64,000 nt of DNA from Rhodovarius crocodyli (GCF_004005855.1 NZ_SACL01000010.1:115984-179983); one strand, 5' to 3'; shown: positions 35,095 to 44,557, numbered from the stretch's first letter. Numbers and translations are program-made. Notes: generated from the sequence alone by a model not told the origin.

Positions 35095-36549
35095 TCAGAA
35101 GCCTGGCGGCGGTGCGAATCCGTGCAGCGCCTCCAGCACCGCCGCGAAGGCGAGCGTCGTGCGATCCTCATGGGACGGGCCGACGATCTGCACGCCCACC
35201 GGCAGCCCCTCGACGAAGCCGATCGGTGCCGATGTCGCCGGCAGCGAAGGCAATGTGGCGAGGCCCGCCCAGAACAGCTGGTCGTTGTAGTCCGCGTCGC
35301 GTCCGTTGACGCGCAGGGTGCGCTCCTCGCGCGGGCGCTGTTCGTCCAGGGGGAAGGCGGGCACGGTGGAGGCCGGCGCGATCACCACGTCATATTCCTC
35401 GAAGAAGGCTGACCAGTCGGCCTTGAGCCGGGCGCGCGCCTCCTCCGCCAGCAGCCAGTCGCGATGGCGCTGCGCGAAGGCGGCATTGCTCTGCGCCACA
35501 TAGAAGCTGGCATTGCCGCCCGCCTGGCCCTCCGTAGCGGCCACCGCCTGGGTGAACACCGCCTCCGGTAGCCTGGCGGAAACGCTGCCGCGCAGCAGCC
35601 GCAGATAGGTGGCGTGATGCGCCGTGTGGTCGGCAAAGGGCAGCGCGTTGAACGTCACGCGGGCACCGGCCGCCTTCAGCTTCTCCGCCAGGGCCGAGAT
35701 CAGCGCCTGATACGCCGCATCCACTTCGGCCGCCGGGGAATCCAGCACCACGGAGACGCGGAATTCATGCGCCTGGGTGCCACGCGGGGGCGGCAGTTCG
35801 ACCCGCCAGGCACGGGCGGCGGGCCCCGCCGGCCCGGCCAGCACATCCAGCGCCAGGCCCAGATCGCGCACGCCGCGCGCCAGCGGGCCGCTGACCACCA
35901 GATCGTTCTCCAGCACGGTGCCAGGGCGGCCGGTGCCGTCGATGGGCAGCAGGCCCGGCGTGGGCTTGTGGCCATAGACGCCCGAGAAATGCGCGGGGAT
36001 GCGGATGGAACCGCCCGCGTCGCTGCCGAGCTCCAGCGCCGTCAGCCCCGCCGCCACCGCCGCCGCCGACCCGCCGGAGGAGCCGCCGGGGGAACGCTCG
36101 GCGTTCCAGGGATTGCGAGTGGTGCCGTGGATCGCGTTGTAGCTCTGCCAGTCCAGCGCGTTCAGCGGAATGTTGGTCTTGCCGAACAGCACCGCACCGG
36201 CGGCTTCGAGCCGTCGGATGATCTCCGCGCTGCGGGCCGGCACGTTGTCGCGCAACGCCGGATCGCCCCAGGTCGAGGGCCAGCCGGCGACGTTGTTGGT
36301 GTCCTTCACGGTCAGCGGCAGGCCATGCAGCGGGCCCAGCCATTCGCCCTTCGCGCGGGCGGCATCGGCGGCATCGGCCGCCGCCCGCGCCCGGGCCGCA
36401 TCCAGGTGGATCACGGCGTTGATGCGCGGGTTCAGCCGCTCGACCCGGCGCAGATACAGCTCCAGCAGGGCACGGGAAGTGATCTGCCCGGCGCGCAGCT
36501 GCTCCAGCAGCCGCCAGGCGGGAAGGAAGGCGAGGCTTTCGTCGCTCAT
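35095..36549 (-). CDS. Amidase signature family enzyme
   Basis: A 484-residue amidase. The Ser-cisSer-Lys triad is intact: Lys82 (LPLTVKDTNN), Ser157 in the GGSSGGSAAAVA block and nucleophile Ser181 (GSDAGGSIRIPA), with the usual 24-residue spacing between the two serines. It hydrolyses a small amide to acid and ammonia; substrate not deducible. Last gene of a minus-strand operon with an SsuABC/TauABC-type importer (36554-39170), 4 bases from the permease gene, so the imported compound or a product probably carries an amide bond. Confidence 0.92.
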   Translation of the reverse strand: MSDESLAFLPAWRLLEQLRAGQITSRALLELYLRRVERLNPRINAVIHLDAARARAAADAADAARAKGEWLGPLHGLPLTVKDTNNVAGWPSTWGDPALRDNVPARSAEIIRRLEAAGAVLFGKTNIPLNALDWQSYNAIHGTTRNPWNAERSPGGSSGGSAAAVAAGLTALELGSDAGGSIRIPAHFSGVYGHKPTPGLLPIDGTGRPGTVLENDLVVSGPLARGVRDLGLALDVLAGPAGPAARAWRVELPPPRGTQAHEFRVSVVLDSPAAEVDAAYQALISALAEKLKAAGARVTFNALPFADHTAHHATYLRLLRGSVSARLPEAVFTQAVAATEGQAGGNASFYVAQSNAAFAQRHRDWLLAEEARARLKADWSAFFEEYDVVIAPASTVPAFPLDEQRPREERTLRVNGRDADYNDQLFWAGLATLPSLPATSAPIGFVEGLPVGVQIVGPSHEDRTTLAFAAVLEALHGFAPPPGF

Positions 36550-36553
36550 GGTC

Positions 36554-37336
36554 TCAGCTTTCTGCGGAAGGATGAGAGGGCCTGCCCTCCCAGAAGACGA
36601 TACGCCGGTGCAGCCAGCGCACCAGGGTGCTGCCGGCCATGCCGGCGGCGGCGAGTTCCAGAACGCCCGCGAACATCACGGCCACGTTCATGTTCACGGT
36701 GGCAGAGCCGATGACATAGCCCACGCCCCGGTCGGAGGAGACGAACTCCCCCACCACCGCGCCGATCAGTGCCAGCACGATGCCGATCTGCAGCCCGGCC
36801 ATGATGGCGGGCGCCGCCGCCGGCAGCTTCACATGCACGAACACGAACCAGCCGGAGCGCGAGAAGGAGCGCGCCATCTCGATCATTTCCCGGTCCGCGC
36901 CGCGGATGCCGGTGATGGTGTTCACCAGCAGCGGGAAGAAGCAGATCAGCGCCACCAGCACGACCTTGGAGGCAAGCCCGAAGCCGAACCAGACCAGGAT
37001 CAGCGGCGCCAGAGCCACCTTGGGCATGGCCTGGATCGCGATGATGTAAGGGTAGACGAAACGCTCGAACAACCGCGATTCCGCCACCAGGGCGCCCACC
37101 AGCACGGCGCCGATGCTGCCGATGACATAGCCCACCAGCGTCGCTGTCAGGGTGAAGGCGAGATGCGGCCAGTCGGTGCCCTCGGTCACCAGGCCCGACC
37201 ACAGCGCGGCGCCGACCAGGGACGGGCTGGGCAGCAGATAGGATGGCAGGCCGGTCGGCCCGGTGAAGGCCGCCCAGATCCCCAGGATGAGGGCCAGCGT
37301 CAGCAGCGGTGGCAGCAGGGCAAGCGCGCGCTTCAT
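36554..37336 (-). CDS. NitT/TauT-type ABC transporter permease (SsuC-like)
   Basis: A 260-residue permease with six predicted helices, including FVYPYIIAIQAMPKVALAPLILVWFGFGLASK and the coupling loop in EMARSFSRSGWFVFVHVKLPAAAPAI. ATG 37336 overlaps the ATPase stop as ATGA. Family members import taurine, alkanesulfonates, nitrate, thiamine precursors or aromatic acids. It pairs with the ATPase at 37333-38088 and the binding protein at 38085-39170. Confidence 0.92.
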   Translation of the reverse strand: MKRALALLPPLLTLALILGIWAAFTGPTGLPSYLLPSPSLVGAALWSGLVTEGTDWPHLAFTLTATLVGYVIGSIGAVLVGALVAESRLFERFVYPYIIAIQAMPKVALAPLILVWFGFGLASKVVLVALICFFPLLVNTITGIRGADREMIEMARSFSRSGWFVFVHVKLPAAAPAIMAGLQIGIVLALIGAVVGEFVSSDRGVGYVIGSATVNMNVAVMFAGVLELAAAGMAGSTLVRWLHRRIVFWEGRPSHPSAES

Positions 37337-38088
37337 GCCGCCACCTTGTCGAATTCATGGCGCAGGGCCAGCGCCAGTTCGTTGAACAGGGGATCGGCCA
37401 TGGTCTCCGGCCGGCGCGGGCGGGGCAGTTCCACCTTCCAGTCCAGCAGCACCCGCGCGGGGCGGCCGGCCAACACCAGGATGCGGTCGGCCAGGAACAC
37501 CGCCTCCGGGATGGAGTGGGTGACGAAAAGAGCGGCGCGGGGGCGGGCGAGCCACAGCTCCTGCAGCACCAGCGCCATGCGTTCGCGCGACATCGCATCC
37601 AGCGCGGCGAAGGGCTCGTCCAGCAGCAGCAGGTCGGGGTCATGCAGCAGCATGCGGGCCAGGCCCACACGCTGGGCCATGCCGCCCGACAGTTGCGACG
37701 GATACAGCCCCGCCGCGTCGGGCAGGCCCACGGCCTTGAGCAAGGCCTGCGCACGCTCAAGCTCCGCCGCGCTGGCACCGCGCCGGAAGCCTGCCGGCAG
37801 CAGCACATTGTCCAGCGCGGTGCGCCAGGGCAGCAGCGTGGCCTTCTGGAACACCATGCCGACATCCTGTCGCGGACGCCGCACAGGTTCGCCCTTCACC
37901 AGGATATCGCCGGCAGAGCGCGGCAGCAGCCCCGCCACCAGCCGCAGCAGGGTGGATTTCCCTCCGCCCGAGGGGCCGAGCACCGCCACGAACTCACCGT
38001 CCGCGACCGTGAAGGACAGGTCGCGCAGCACTTCCCGGCCGGGATAGGCGAAGCCCACCCCGGACAGCGACAGGGGAACGGCGCTCAC
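37333..38088 (-). CDS. NitT/TauT-type ABC transporter ATP-binding protein (SsuB-like)
   Basis: A 251-residue ATPase with Walker A GPSGGGKST, signature LSGGMAQRVGLARML, Walker B LLLLDEPFAALD and switch histidine in FVTHSIPEAV. All are intact. The start overlaps the binding-protein stop by four bases and its end overlaps the permease start. Typical of sulfonate and nitrate importers. Confidence 0.93.
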   Translation of the reverse strand: MSAVPLSLSGVGFAYPGREVLRDLSFTVADGEFVAVLGPSGGGKSTLLRLVAGLLPRSAGDILVKGEPVRRPRQDVGMVFQKATLLPWRTALDNVLLPAGFRRGASAAELERAQALLKAVGLPDAAGLYPSQLSGGMAQRVGLARMLLHDPDLLLLDEPFAALDAMSRERMALVLQELWLARPRAALFVTHSIPEAVFLADRILVLAGRPARVLLDWKVELPRPRRPETMADPLFNELALALRHEFDKVAA

Positions 38089-39170
38089 GGCCGCGGAGGG
38101 GTCAGCGCGCGGGCGCGGGCGACCAGGGCCGCACGATCGAAGCGGTTGAAGCCCGCCACGAACTGGTTCGTGAAGTACTGCTCCACCGGCACGTCGGGGG
38201 TCGCGAATTCGCGCTGGCGGGCCATCTCGCGCACATACTCGCGGATCTGCTCCAGGTCGTACTGGCCAGAGACGCGGTCGCGGCCGTTCTCGTCGCGGAT
38301 GTTGGCCGAGAAGCGGCGCTCGATGATGCCGATATTCTCCGGCAGCGCCTTGTCAGGGTCCGCCGGGCGCGCCTGCGGGTTCTGGCGCCAGAAGGCCTCG
38401 ACGCAGGCGCGCGGGTTGGCGTCGCAGGCGATGCCGGCCTGGGCATAGGCGCGGCCGAAGCGCTCGATCAGCGACGGGTTGGTGTCGATCGTGCTGCGAT
38501 GGACCAGGAAGCCGTTGGTGATCATGCGGCGGTAGACGGGCGGGAATTCCAGCCGGCGCGCCGGCGTGCCCTCCAGCTCCAGCATGTCGATCCAGGTACT
38601 GTTGAAGTTCAGCGCCTGGACCCGGTTTTCCCGCAGGGCATGGAAGCCGGCGCCCAGCACGCCCACCGCGACGATCTGCACGTCGCGGCCGGGTTCCAGC
38701 CCCACGCTGCGCAGCAGGGCGCGGGTCTGCGGAATGGTACCCCAGGTCAGGGCGCCGACGCCCACGCTGCCACCGCGCAGATCGGCCAGGGTGCGGATCT
38801 GGCTGTCCGCCCGTACCGCGATCTCGAGCGTATTGGTCGGCCCCGCATTGTAGACATAGGTGACGGGCAGCGGCGCTTGGCCGGGCCGGTGGGCGGCCAG
38901 CAGCGTCTCCGCCAGCGGGAAGCCGAAAGTGATCTGGCGCTGCAGCAGCTGCGGCAGGATGGCGCCGGCGCCCGACAGCACGACACGGCGCAGTTCGATG
39001 CCCTCGGCACGGAACAGGCCCAGCTCCTCAGCCAGGGCATAGGTGCCGCCATCGGTGACGGTGGGCGGGATGCCGAGGCCGATAGTGACCTGATCCAGGT
39101 TCTGAGCGCGGGCAGGCGCGATGATGGAAGCGAGAAGTGCCAATGCGGCCAGGCCGCGACGGATAGTCAT
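38085..39170 (-). CDS. NitT/TauT-type ABC transporter substrate-binding protein
   Basis: A 361-residue periplasmic protein with signal peptide (TIRRGLAALALLASIIAPARA), the start strand QVTIGLGIPPTVTDGGTYALAEELGLFRAEG, and LVRRxx-type loops of the NMT1/SsuA group. A long C-terminal region (about 280-355) with an FNRFDRAALVARARAL helix is larger than in SsuA. ATG 39170 has AGGAAA upstream. First gene of operon 39170-35095. Ligand unknown; context favours a sulfonate, amide or aromatic acid. Confidence 0.88.
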   Translation of the reverse strand: MTIRRGLAALALLASIIAPARAQNLDQVTIGLGIPPTVTDGGTYALAEELGLFRAEGIELRRVVLSGAGAILPQLLQRQITFGFPLAETLLAAHRPGQAPLPVTYVYNAGPTNTLEIAVRADSQIRTLADLRGGSVGVGALTWGTIPQTRALLRSVGLEPGRDVQIVAVGVLGAGFHALRENRVQALNFNSTWIDMLELEGTPARRLEFPPVYRRMITNGFLVHRSTIDTNPSLIERFGRAYAQAGIACDANPRACVEAFWRQNPQARPADPDKALPENIGIIERRFSANIRDENGRDRVSGQYDLEQIREYVREMARQREFATPDVPVEQYFTNQFVAGFNRFDRAALVARARALTPPRP

Positions 39171-39190
39171 GAAGGGTTTCCTGTAATGGG

Positions 39191-39262
39191 CCGCGCGTCG
39201 TCGATGCGCGGCAGGGCTCCCGCATACGGCCCCACGCCTTGGGGCCTGCTGATACGGGAGCC
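39191..39262 (-). terminator. Double hairpin between two ABC operons
   Basis: In the 132-base gap, arms GGCTCCCG (39215-39222) and CGGGAGCC (39255-39262) enclose an inner perfect hairpin GGCCCCA-CGCCT-TGGGGCC (39228-39246). A separate hairpin with arms CCGCGC/GCGCGG sits at 39191-39211. On the minus strand these follow the last gene of the upstream operon (ends 39303) and precede the next operon start (39170). They probably separate the two units. No long T run follows, so termination may be Rho-dependent or the structure may be regulatory. Confidence 0.5.
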
Positions 39263-39302
39263 GGGGTTGAGACAGTCGGCGATCAGGCTGGTCGCGTTTT
39301 TC

Positions 39303-40130
39303 CTATCGCTGCAGGCCCCAGCGGCGCACGGTGCGCGCCTCCAGCGCCCGGAAGATCACGCCCTCCACCACCAGGCCAATGGCGATCACGGCCAGCAGCC
39401 CGGCGAAGACATCGGCGATTTCGAGGTTGTTGCGGCGTTCGTAGATGAACCAGCCGAGCCCGCCGGAGCGGGAGGTGGTGCCGAAGACCAGCTCGGCCGC
39501 GATCAGGGTGCGCCAGGCGAAGGCCCAGCCGATGCGCAGCCCGGCGATGATGGCGGGCAGCGCCGCGGGTGCGAGGATGCGCAGCGTCAGCTGCCAGCCG
39601 CGCAGGCCGAGATTCTCGCCCACCCGGCGCAGGGTGGGCGGAATGGCCTGCACGCCGCTATGCGCGTTCAGCGCCACCGCCCACAGCACCGAATGCCCGA
39701 TGACGAACACCAGCGACGGCGTGCCGAGCCCGAACCACAGCAGCGCCAGGGGCAGCAGCGCGATGGCGGGCAGCGGGTTGAACATAGCGGTCAGGGTGGA
39801 GAGCAGCTCGGAGCCGAAACGGCTGGCCACCGCGAACACCACCAGCAACGCGGCCAGCAGCAACCCCGCGCCATAACCCAGCCCCAGCACCTGGAGCGAC
39901 ACGGCCGCGCGCGCCGCCAGCTCACCCGACAAGGTCAGCCGCCAGAAAGCGGCCAGGGTGTCGCTGAGCGTCGGGAAGACGAGGTCGTTGGCGATCCAGC
40001 GGCCATAGCCCTCCCAGGCCAGGCCGAGTAGCACCAGCACGGCGGCGCGGCGGGCAATACCATGCCAGGCGGCGGCCAGGGGTGGCGGCGCAGCCGTGGC
40101 GGGCAGGCGCAGGTCCTGTCCGTCAGGCAT
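39303..40130 (-). CDS. NitT/TauT-type ABC transporter permease, second system
   Basis: A 275-residue permease of the SsuC/TauC family: ANDLVFPTLSDTLAAFWRL, FNPLPAIALLPLALLWFGLGTPSLVFVIGHSVLW, then the coupling loop GENLGLRGWQLTLRILAPAALPAIIAGLRIGWAFAWRTLIAAELV. ATG 40130 overlaps the ATPase gene by 8 bases; the frame further upstream is not similar to permeases. Last gene of the second importer operon (41888-39303). Confidence 0.92.
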   Translation of the reverse strand: MPDGQDLRLPATAAPPPLAAAWHGIARRAAVLVLLGLAWEGYGRWIANDLVFPTLSDTLAAFWRLTLSGELAARAAVSLQVLGLGYGAGLLLAALLVVFAVASRFGSELLSTLTAMFNPLPAIALLPLALLWFGLGTPSLVFVIGHSVLWAVALNAHSGVQAIPPTLRRVGENLGLRGWQLTLRILAPAALPAIIAGLRIGWAFAWRTLIAAELVFGTTSRSGGLGWFIYERRNNLEIADVFAGLLAVIAIGLVVEGVIFRALEARTVRRWGLQR

Positions 40131-40878
40131 GCAACGCCACCTCCTCGGGCAGCAGCAGGCGGTGGATGCGGGCTTCGAGCGCCGCGCGTTCCTCCAGCGT
40201 GTCGGGCACGTCCAGCACCGCCTGCACCCGGCCGGGATGCGGCGACAGCACCAGGATACGGCTGCCGAGCGCCACCGCCTCCTCGATCGCATGGGTGACG
40301 AACAGCAGGGTGAAGCCAAAATCGCGCCACAGGCGCAGCAGTTCGTCCTGCATGCGGCGCCGCGTCAGCGCGTCCAGCGCTGCGAAGGGCTCATCCATCA
40401 GCAGCACGCGCGGGCGGGCGGCGAGCGCGCGGGCAATGGCCACGCGCATCTTCATGCCGCCCGACAGCGTGTGGGGAAAGGCGTCGGCGAAACCGGTGAG
40501 CCCCACCTGGGCGATCAGCGTCTCGGCCTCGCGCCTGCCCTCGGCGCGCGGCGTGCCGGCCAGTCGGCGTGGATAGGCGATGTTGTCGGCGACACTCTTC
40601 CAGGGCAGCAGCTGCTCGAATTCCTGGAACACCATCATGCGGTCCGGCCCTGGCTGCGTGACCGGCCGGCCATCCAGCAGCAACTGTCCAGCATGGGGGG
40701 CATGGAAGCCCGCGACCGCGCCCAGCAGCGTGGATTTGCCGCAGCCGGAGGCACCGACCAGCATCAGGCGCTCGCCCTCGGCCAGCGAGAAGGAAATCCC
40801 CTCGCAGGCTGTCAGCCAGCCGGTGGCAGTGCGATAGCCGAGCGAGACGTCGCGCAGTTCCAGGACGGGGGTGCTCAA
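40123..40878 (-). CDS. NitT/TauT-type ABC transporter ATP-binding protein, second system
   Basis: A 251-residue ATPase with Walker A GASGCGKST, signature LSGGMKMRVAIARALAARP, Walker B VLLMDEPFAALD and switch region FVTHAIEEAV. It overlaps the binding-protein stop by four bases and the permease start by eight. A full, functional-looking SsuB/TauB-type subunit. Confidence 0.93.
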   Translation of the reverse strand: MSTPVLELRDVSLGYRTATGWLTACEGISFSLAEGERLMLVGASGCGKSTLLGAVAGFHAPHAGQLLLDGRPVTQPGPDRMMVFQEFEQLLPWKSVADNIAYPRRLAGTPRAEGRREAETLIAQVGLTGFADAFPHTLSGGMKMRVAIARALAARPRVLLMDEPFAALDALTRRRMQDELLRLWRDFGFTLLFVTHAIEEAVALGSRILVLSPHPGRVQAVLDVPDTLEERAALEARIHRLLLPEEVALHA

Positions 40879-41888
40879 GTGCCCGCGCCGCCATGCGCCT
40901 CGGGGAAGAACAGGTCCTTCCAGCTTTCCAGCCGGATCGGCACCTGACCGGTGCGGTGCTGGAAATCGGCGAAGTGCTTCACGCCCTCCGGCTCGATGCT
41001 GAAGCGGTGGTCCGGGTGCCGGATCAGCGCTTCGACGAAATCGACCGAGAGGTTGGACCGCTCGGCGCGGACATAGAGCTCAGCCGCTTCGCGCGGGTTC
41101 GCCACGATCCAGGCATTGGCGGCGCTGAGCGCCGAGCGGAAGGCCAAGACGGTGCGCGGATTGGCATCGCGCCAACGCTGGGTCGCATACAGCAGCGTGA
41201 CCGAATGCCGGCTGCCCACCACGTCATAGGAGGACAGCACGCGGCGGATGCCCGGGTGTTCCAGCTGCTGGTTCTGGAAGGGCGGGTTGCCGAAATGCGC
41301 GTTCACCTCGCTGCGCCCGCCGATCAGGGCGGCGGTGGCATCGGGGTGCGACAGGGTGACCGTCAGCGGGTCCAGCCGCGCATGCTGGCCGGCGCCGAAG
41401 GCCTGCTCGGCCGCCATCTGCAGGACGATGGCCTGGAAGGAGACGCGTACGGCCGGCAGGGCGATGCGGTCCTGCGGGCCGAAGTCGCGGATGGTCTGCA
41501 CCGCCGGGTTGCGGGTGTTCAGCCACAGCGGCGCCGCCACCAGCGAGGCCAGCGCGTGGACCTTGAGGTTGTTGCGGCTGCGTGCCCAGAGCAGCACCAC
41601 GGGCGGGATGCCTGCCGAGGCGATTTCCAGGTTGCCGGACAGCAGCGCGTCGTTGGTGGCCGCGCCCCCCGACAGCTGCAGCCAGGAGACGTTGGGTTCC
41701 GGCAGGCCGATAGCCCGGGCCTCGCGCTCGATAAGGCGCAATTCCCGCGCCACGGTCAGCGGCAGGTAGGTGATGCCGAACTGCACCGCGATGCGCAGGT
41801 CCCTGGCTTCCTGCGCCAGGGCGAGGCCGGGTGCTGCCACGATGCCGGCGCCCAGCAGGGCGCCACGGCGGGTCAAGCGGGTGTTCAT
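40875..41888 (-). CDS. NitT/TauT-type ABC transporter substrate-binding protein, second system
   Basis: A 337-residue periplasmic protein: signal peptide (RRGALLGAGIVAAPGLALAQ), then LRIAVQFGITYLPLTVARELRLIEREARA, SGGAATNDALLSGNLEIASAGIPPVVLLWARS and NARTVLAFRSA-like helices. This is the SsuA/TauA/nitrate-binding branch. First gene of operon 41888-39303 and only 12 bases downstream of cysNC, so it may be transcribed with the sulfate-assimilation genes. That position makes a sulfur-containing ligand (sulfonate or sulfate ester) likely. Confidence 0.88.
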   Translation of the reverse strand: MNTRLTRRGALLGAGIVAAPGLALAQEARDLRIAVQFGITYLPLTVARELRLIEREARAIGLPEPNVSWLQLSGGAATNDALLSGNLEIASAGIPPVVLLWARSRNNLKVHALASLVAAPLWLNTRNPAVQTIRDFGPQDRIALPAVRVSFQAIVLQMAAEQAFGAGQHARLDPLTVTLSHPDATAALIGGRSEVNAHFGNPPFQNQQLEHPGIRRVLSSYDVVGSRHSVTLLYATQRWRDANPRTVLAFRSALSAANAWIVANPREAAELYVRAERSNLSVDFVEALIRHPDHRFSIEPEGVKHFADFQHRTGQVPIRLESWKDLFFPEAHGGAGT

Positions 41889-41900
41889 GTCTTGTTTCCT

Positions 41901-43748
41901 TCAAGCCACCTGGCGGTAGCCGCGGCCCTGGGCGAAGGCCTGCAATGCCAGCCGCAACAGGCCCTCGGTGCTTTCGTGTTCGTTCAGCCGTCCGGTATCC
42001 AGCACCAGATCGGCCGCCTGCGGTGCCTCGTAAGGGGCCGAGATGCCGGTGAAATCGGCCAGCCGGTCCTCACGCGCGCGGCGGTACAGGCCCTTCGGGT
42101 CACGCCCCTCGCAGGTGGCGAGATCCGCCGCCAGATAGACTTCGCGGAAACGCTCGCCCACGGTCTCGCGCGCCTGGGCGCGATGGGCTGCCAGCGGCGA
42201 GATCAGCGCCACCACCGCCACCAGCCCGGCATCGGCCAGCAGGGCCGAGACCTCGGCGGTGCGGCGGACATTCTCGGCGCGATCCTCGGCCCTGAAGCCC
42301 AGGTCGCGGTTCAGCCCGCCGCGCAGGTTGTCGCCATCCAGCAGCGTGGCCTGCACGCCGTGGTTCGCCAGTTCCCGCACCAGCCGCGTGCCGAGGGTGG
42401 ATTTGCCCGAACCCGACAGGCCGGTCAGCCAGATGACGCCGCCGCGATGGCCGTTGGCGCGCGCACGCTCCTCGGCCGAGAGCGGGGCGGCCACGGCCGT
42501 CAGGTTGCTGCCGGCAGGTTCCAGATGCTCCACCACGAAGCCGCCGACGATGCGGTGGTTACGCACCAGTACGCCGCGCCCGGTACGCGGGTTGGTGCCG
42601 TGCGCATCCAGCGCCAAAGGGCGCCGGGCCCGCAGCCGGGCACGTGCCACCATGTTCCGCTCCAGCTGGCTGGCGGGTGCCGAGGTCAGCGCATCGACGT
42701 CGATCACCGCCTCGATGGCTTCCACCGCCGCCCGGGTCTCAGCGGTGCCATGGCGCAGCGTCAGGCGTTCGCCCTGGCGCAGCGGCTCCGGGTCCAGCCA
42801 GAACAGCCGCACGGTCAGGGCGTGGGATTCGATGCTGGGGTTCTCGGCGGTGCCGAGCACCTGGCCGCGTTCCGCGAAGACGTCGCGGTCCAGCACCACG
42901 GCGACACTCTCGCCGGCCTCGGCGGCCTCGCGCGGCGGGCCGCCCCAATTCTCCAGCGACAGCACCCGCGCCTGGCGGCCGCCGGGGGAGAGGCGCAACT
43001 CGTCACCCAGTGCAAGCCGGCCGGTCTCGATACGGCCCACCAGCACGCGCCGGTCGCCCAGCCGATAGACATCCTGCACCGGCAGGCGCAGCGGCAGCTC
43101 GGTCGGGCGCGGCCGGGGCGGCAGCGTGTCGAGCGCCTCGATCAGCGTCGGGCCTTCGTACCAGGGGCTGTCCGCGCCGCGCTCCACCACATTCTGGCCG
43201 TGGCGCGCGGAGAGCGGCACGACATGCGTCGGCGCCAGCCCCAGAGAGCTGAGATAGCCGCGCAGCTCGGCTTCAAGGGCCAGGAACCGTTCCTGGCTCC
43301 AGCCCACGCGGTCCATCTTGTTCACTGCCACCACGACGCCGGAAACCCCCAGCACCGACAGCAGATACACATGCCGGCGGGTCTGCTCGCCCAGCCCCTG
43401 TTCCGCATCCAGCACCAGCACGGCGGCCTCCGCCTGGGCCGCGCCGGTCACCATGTTGCGCAGGAACTCGGCATGGCCCGGCGCGTCCAGCACGGCATAG
43501 CGCCGGGCGGCACCGCGGAACCAGACCTGGGCCGCATCCACCGTGATGCCCTGGTCGCGCTCCAGCTGCAGGCTGTCCAGCAGGAAGGAGAATTCGAGAT
43601 CGAGGCCACGCTTGGCGGATTGCTCGCGCAGGGCCGCGATGCGCGCCGGCGGCAAGGCGCCGGTGTCATGCAGCAGCCGCCCGACCAGGGTCGATTTGCC
43701 GTGGTCAACATGGCCCACGATGACGACGGGGAAGGAGACATCGCTCAT
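41901..43748 (-). CDS. cysNC: Bifunctional sulfate adenylyltransferase subunit 1 / adenylylsulfate kinase (CysNC)
   Basis: A 615-residue fusion. The N-terminal EF-Tu-like GTPase (CysN, about 1-430) has GHVDHGKST at 12-20, DAPGHAEFLRNM and NKMD. The C-terminal APS kinase (CysC, about 445-615) has P-loop GLSGSGKST, DGDNLRGGLN and the LISPLAAHR loop with the serine phosphorylated in related enzymes. It activates sulfate to APS with CysD and can make PAPS. ATG 43748 overlaps the cysD stop by one base; GTG 43751 is possible. Together with cysD and cysH it forms the assimilatory sulfate unit in the middle of an organosulfur gene array. Confidence 0.95.
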   Translation of the reverse strand: MSDVSFPVVIVGHVDHGKSTLVGRLLHDTGALPPARIAALREQSAKRGLDLEFSFLLDSLQLERDQGITVDAAQVWFRGAARRYAVLDAPGHAEFLRNMVTGAAQAEAAVLVLDAEQGLGEQTRRHVYLLSVLGVSGVVVAVNKMDRVGWSQERFLALEAELRGYLSSLGLAPTHVVPLSARHGQNVVERGADSPWYEGPTLIEALDTLPPRPRPTELPLRLPVQDVYRLGDRRVLVGRIETGRLALGDELRLSPGGRQARVLSLENWGGPPREAAEAGESVAVVLDRDVFAERGQVLGTAENPSIESHALTVRLFWLDPEPLRQGERLTLRHGTAETRAAVEAIEAVIDVDALTSAPASQLERNMVARARLRARRPLALDAHGTNPRTGRGVLVRNHRIVGGFVVEHLEPAGSNLTAVAAPLSAEERARANGHRGGVIWLTGLSGSGKSTLGTRLVRELANHGVQATLLDGDNLRGGLNRDLGFRAEDRAENVRRTAEVSALLADAGLVAVVALISPLAAHRAQARETVGERFREVYLAADLATCEGRDPKGLYRRAREDRLADFTGISAPYEAPQAADLVLDTGRLNEHESTEGLLRLALQAFAQGRGYRQVA

Positions 43749-44557
43749 CACAGATACCCGCCCACGCGCAGGCGCTCGAAGGCATCCTCGCTTTCGTGGT
43801 CCATGCTGCGGCCGGCGCGCTCGGGTTCCCGGGTCAGGCGCAGTTCGTCCAGAATCTCGGCGATGCTGCTGGCGGTGCTGTCGATCGGGTTGGTGATGCC
43901 GATCTCGCCCAGAGAGCGGAAACGCTTGTTTTCCCGCGCGAAATACAGCTCGCAGACCGGGATGCCCTCACGCTGGATGTAGCGCCACACGTCGATCTCG
44001 GTCCAGCGCAGCAGCGGGTGGATGCGCAGGTGGGAGCCAGGCGGGGCGTCGAGATTGTACAGGTCCCAGAATTCGGGCGGCTGGTCGCGGAAATCCCACT
44101 GACCGTCGTCGCCGCGCGGGCTGACGATGCGCTCCTTGGCGCGCGTCGCCTGCTCGTCGCGGCGGATGCCGGCGATGATGCCCCCGAGCCCGTAGCGGCG
44201 CACCGCCTCGCGCAGGCCCTCGGTCTTGCGGGCCGCGACCCGGCTGGCGGGCGGCAGGGAGGGGTCCGTCGCCTCCAGCGGCGGGCAAGGGTCGGCGATC
44301 AGGTTCAGGTTCCACTCGCGCGCATAGCGCTCGCGGAAGGCATAGGCCTCCGGGAACTCCAGCCCGGTATCGAGATGCATGACCGGAAACGGCACGCGGC
44401 CCAGGAAGGCCTTGCGCGCCAGCCAGATGAGCACGTTGCTGTCCTTGCCGAGCGACCACAGCAGGGCAAGCGGGCGGACGCGGTTATAGGCCTCTCGCAG
44501 GATGAACAGGCTGTCGGCCTCGAGCTCGTCGAGGTCGTCGAAGGAACGGGCGGTCAT
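43748..44557 (-). CDS. cysD: Sulfate adenylyltransferase subunit 2
   Basis: A 269-residue CysD of normal type though shorter than the 302-residue E. coli enzyme. Landmarks are LEADSLFILREAYNRVRPLALLWSLGKDS (the ATP-pyrophosphatase loop), FPVMHLDTGLEFPEAYAFRERYA, GIRRDEQATRAKERI, HPLLRWTEIDVWRYI and the terminal MERLRxxGYL-like DAFERLRVGGYL. ATG 44557 overlaps the cysH stop as ATGA; the frame upstream is out of the family. Forms the ATP sulfurylase with CysN. Confidence 0.95.
   Translation of the reverse strand: MTARSFDDLDELEADSLFILREAYNRVRPLALLWSLGKDSNVLIWLARKAFLGRVPFPVMHLDTGLEFPEAYAFRERYAREWNLNLIADPCPPLEATDPSLPPASRVAARKTEGLREAVRRYGLGGIIAGIRRDEQATRAKERIVSPRGDDGQWDFRDQPPEFWDLYNLDAPPGSHLRIHPLLRWTEIDVWRYIQREGIPVCELYFARENKRFRSLGEIGITNPIDSTASSIAEILDELRLTREPERAGRSMDHESEDAFERLRVGGYL

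Noticed and set aside
40893..43982. Very long plus-strand open frame (over 1000 codons) opposite cysNC and a binding-protein gene
   Set aside because: It is rich in Gln, His, Arg and Ala with no domain, the usual antisense shadow of high-GC genes, and the minus strand holds clear enzymes.
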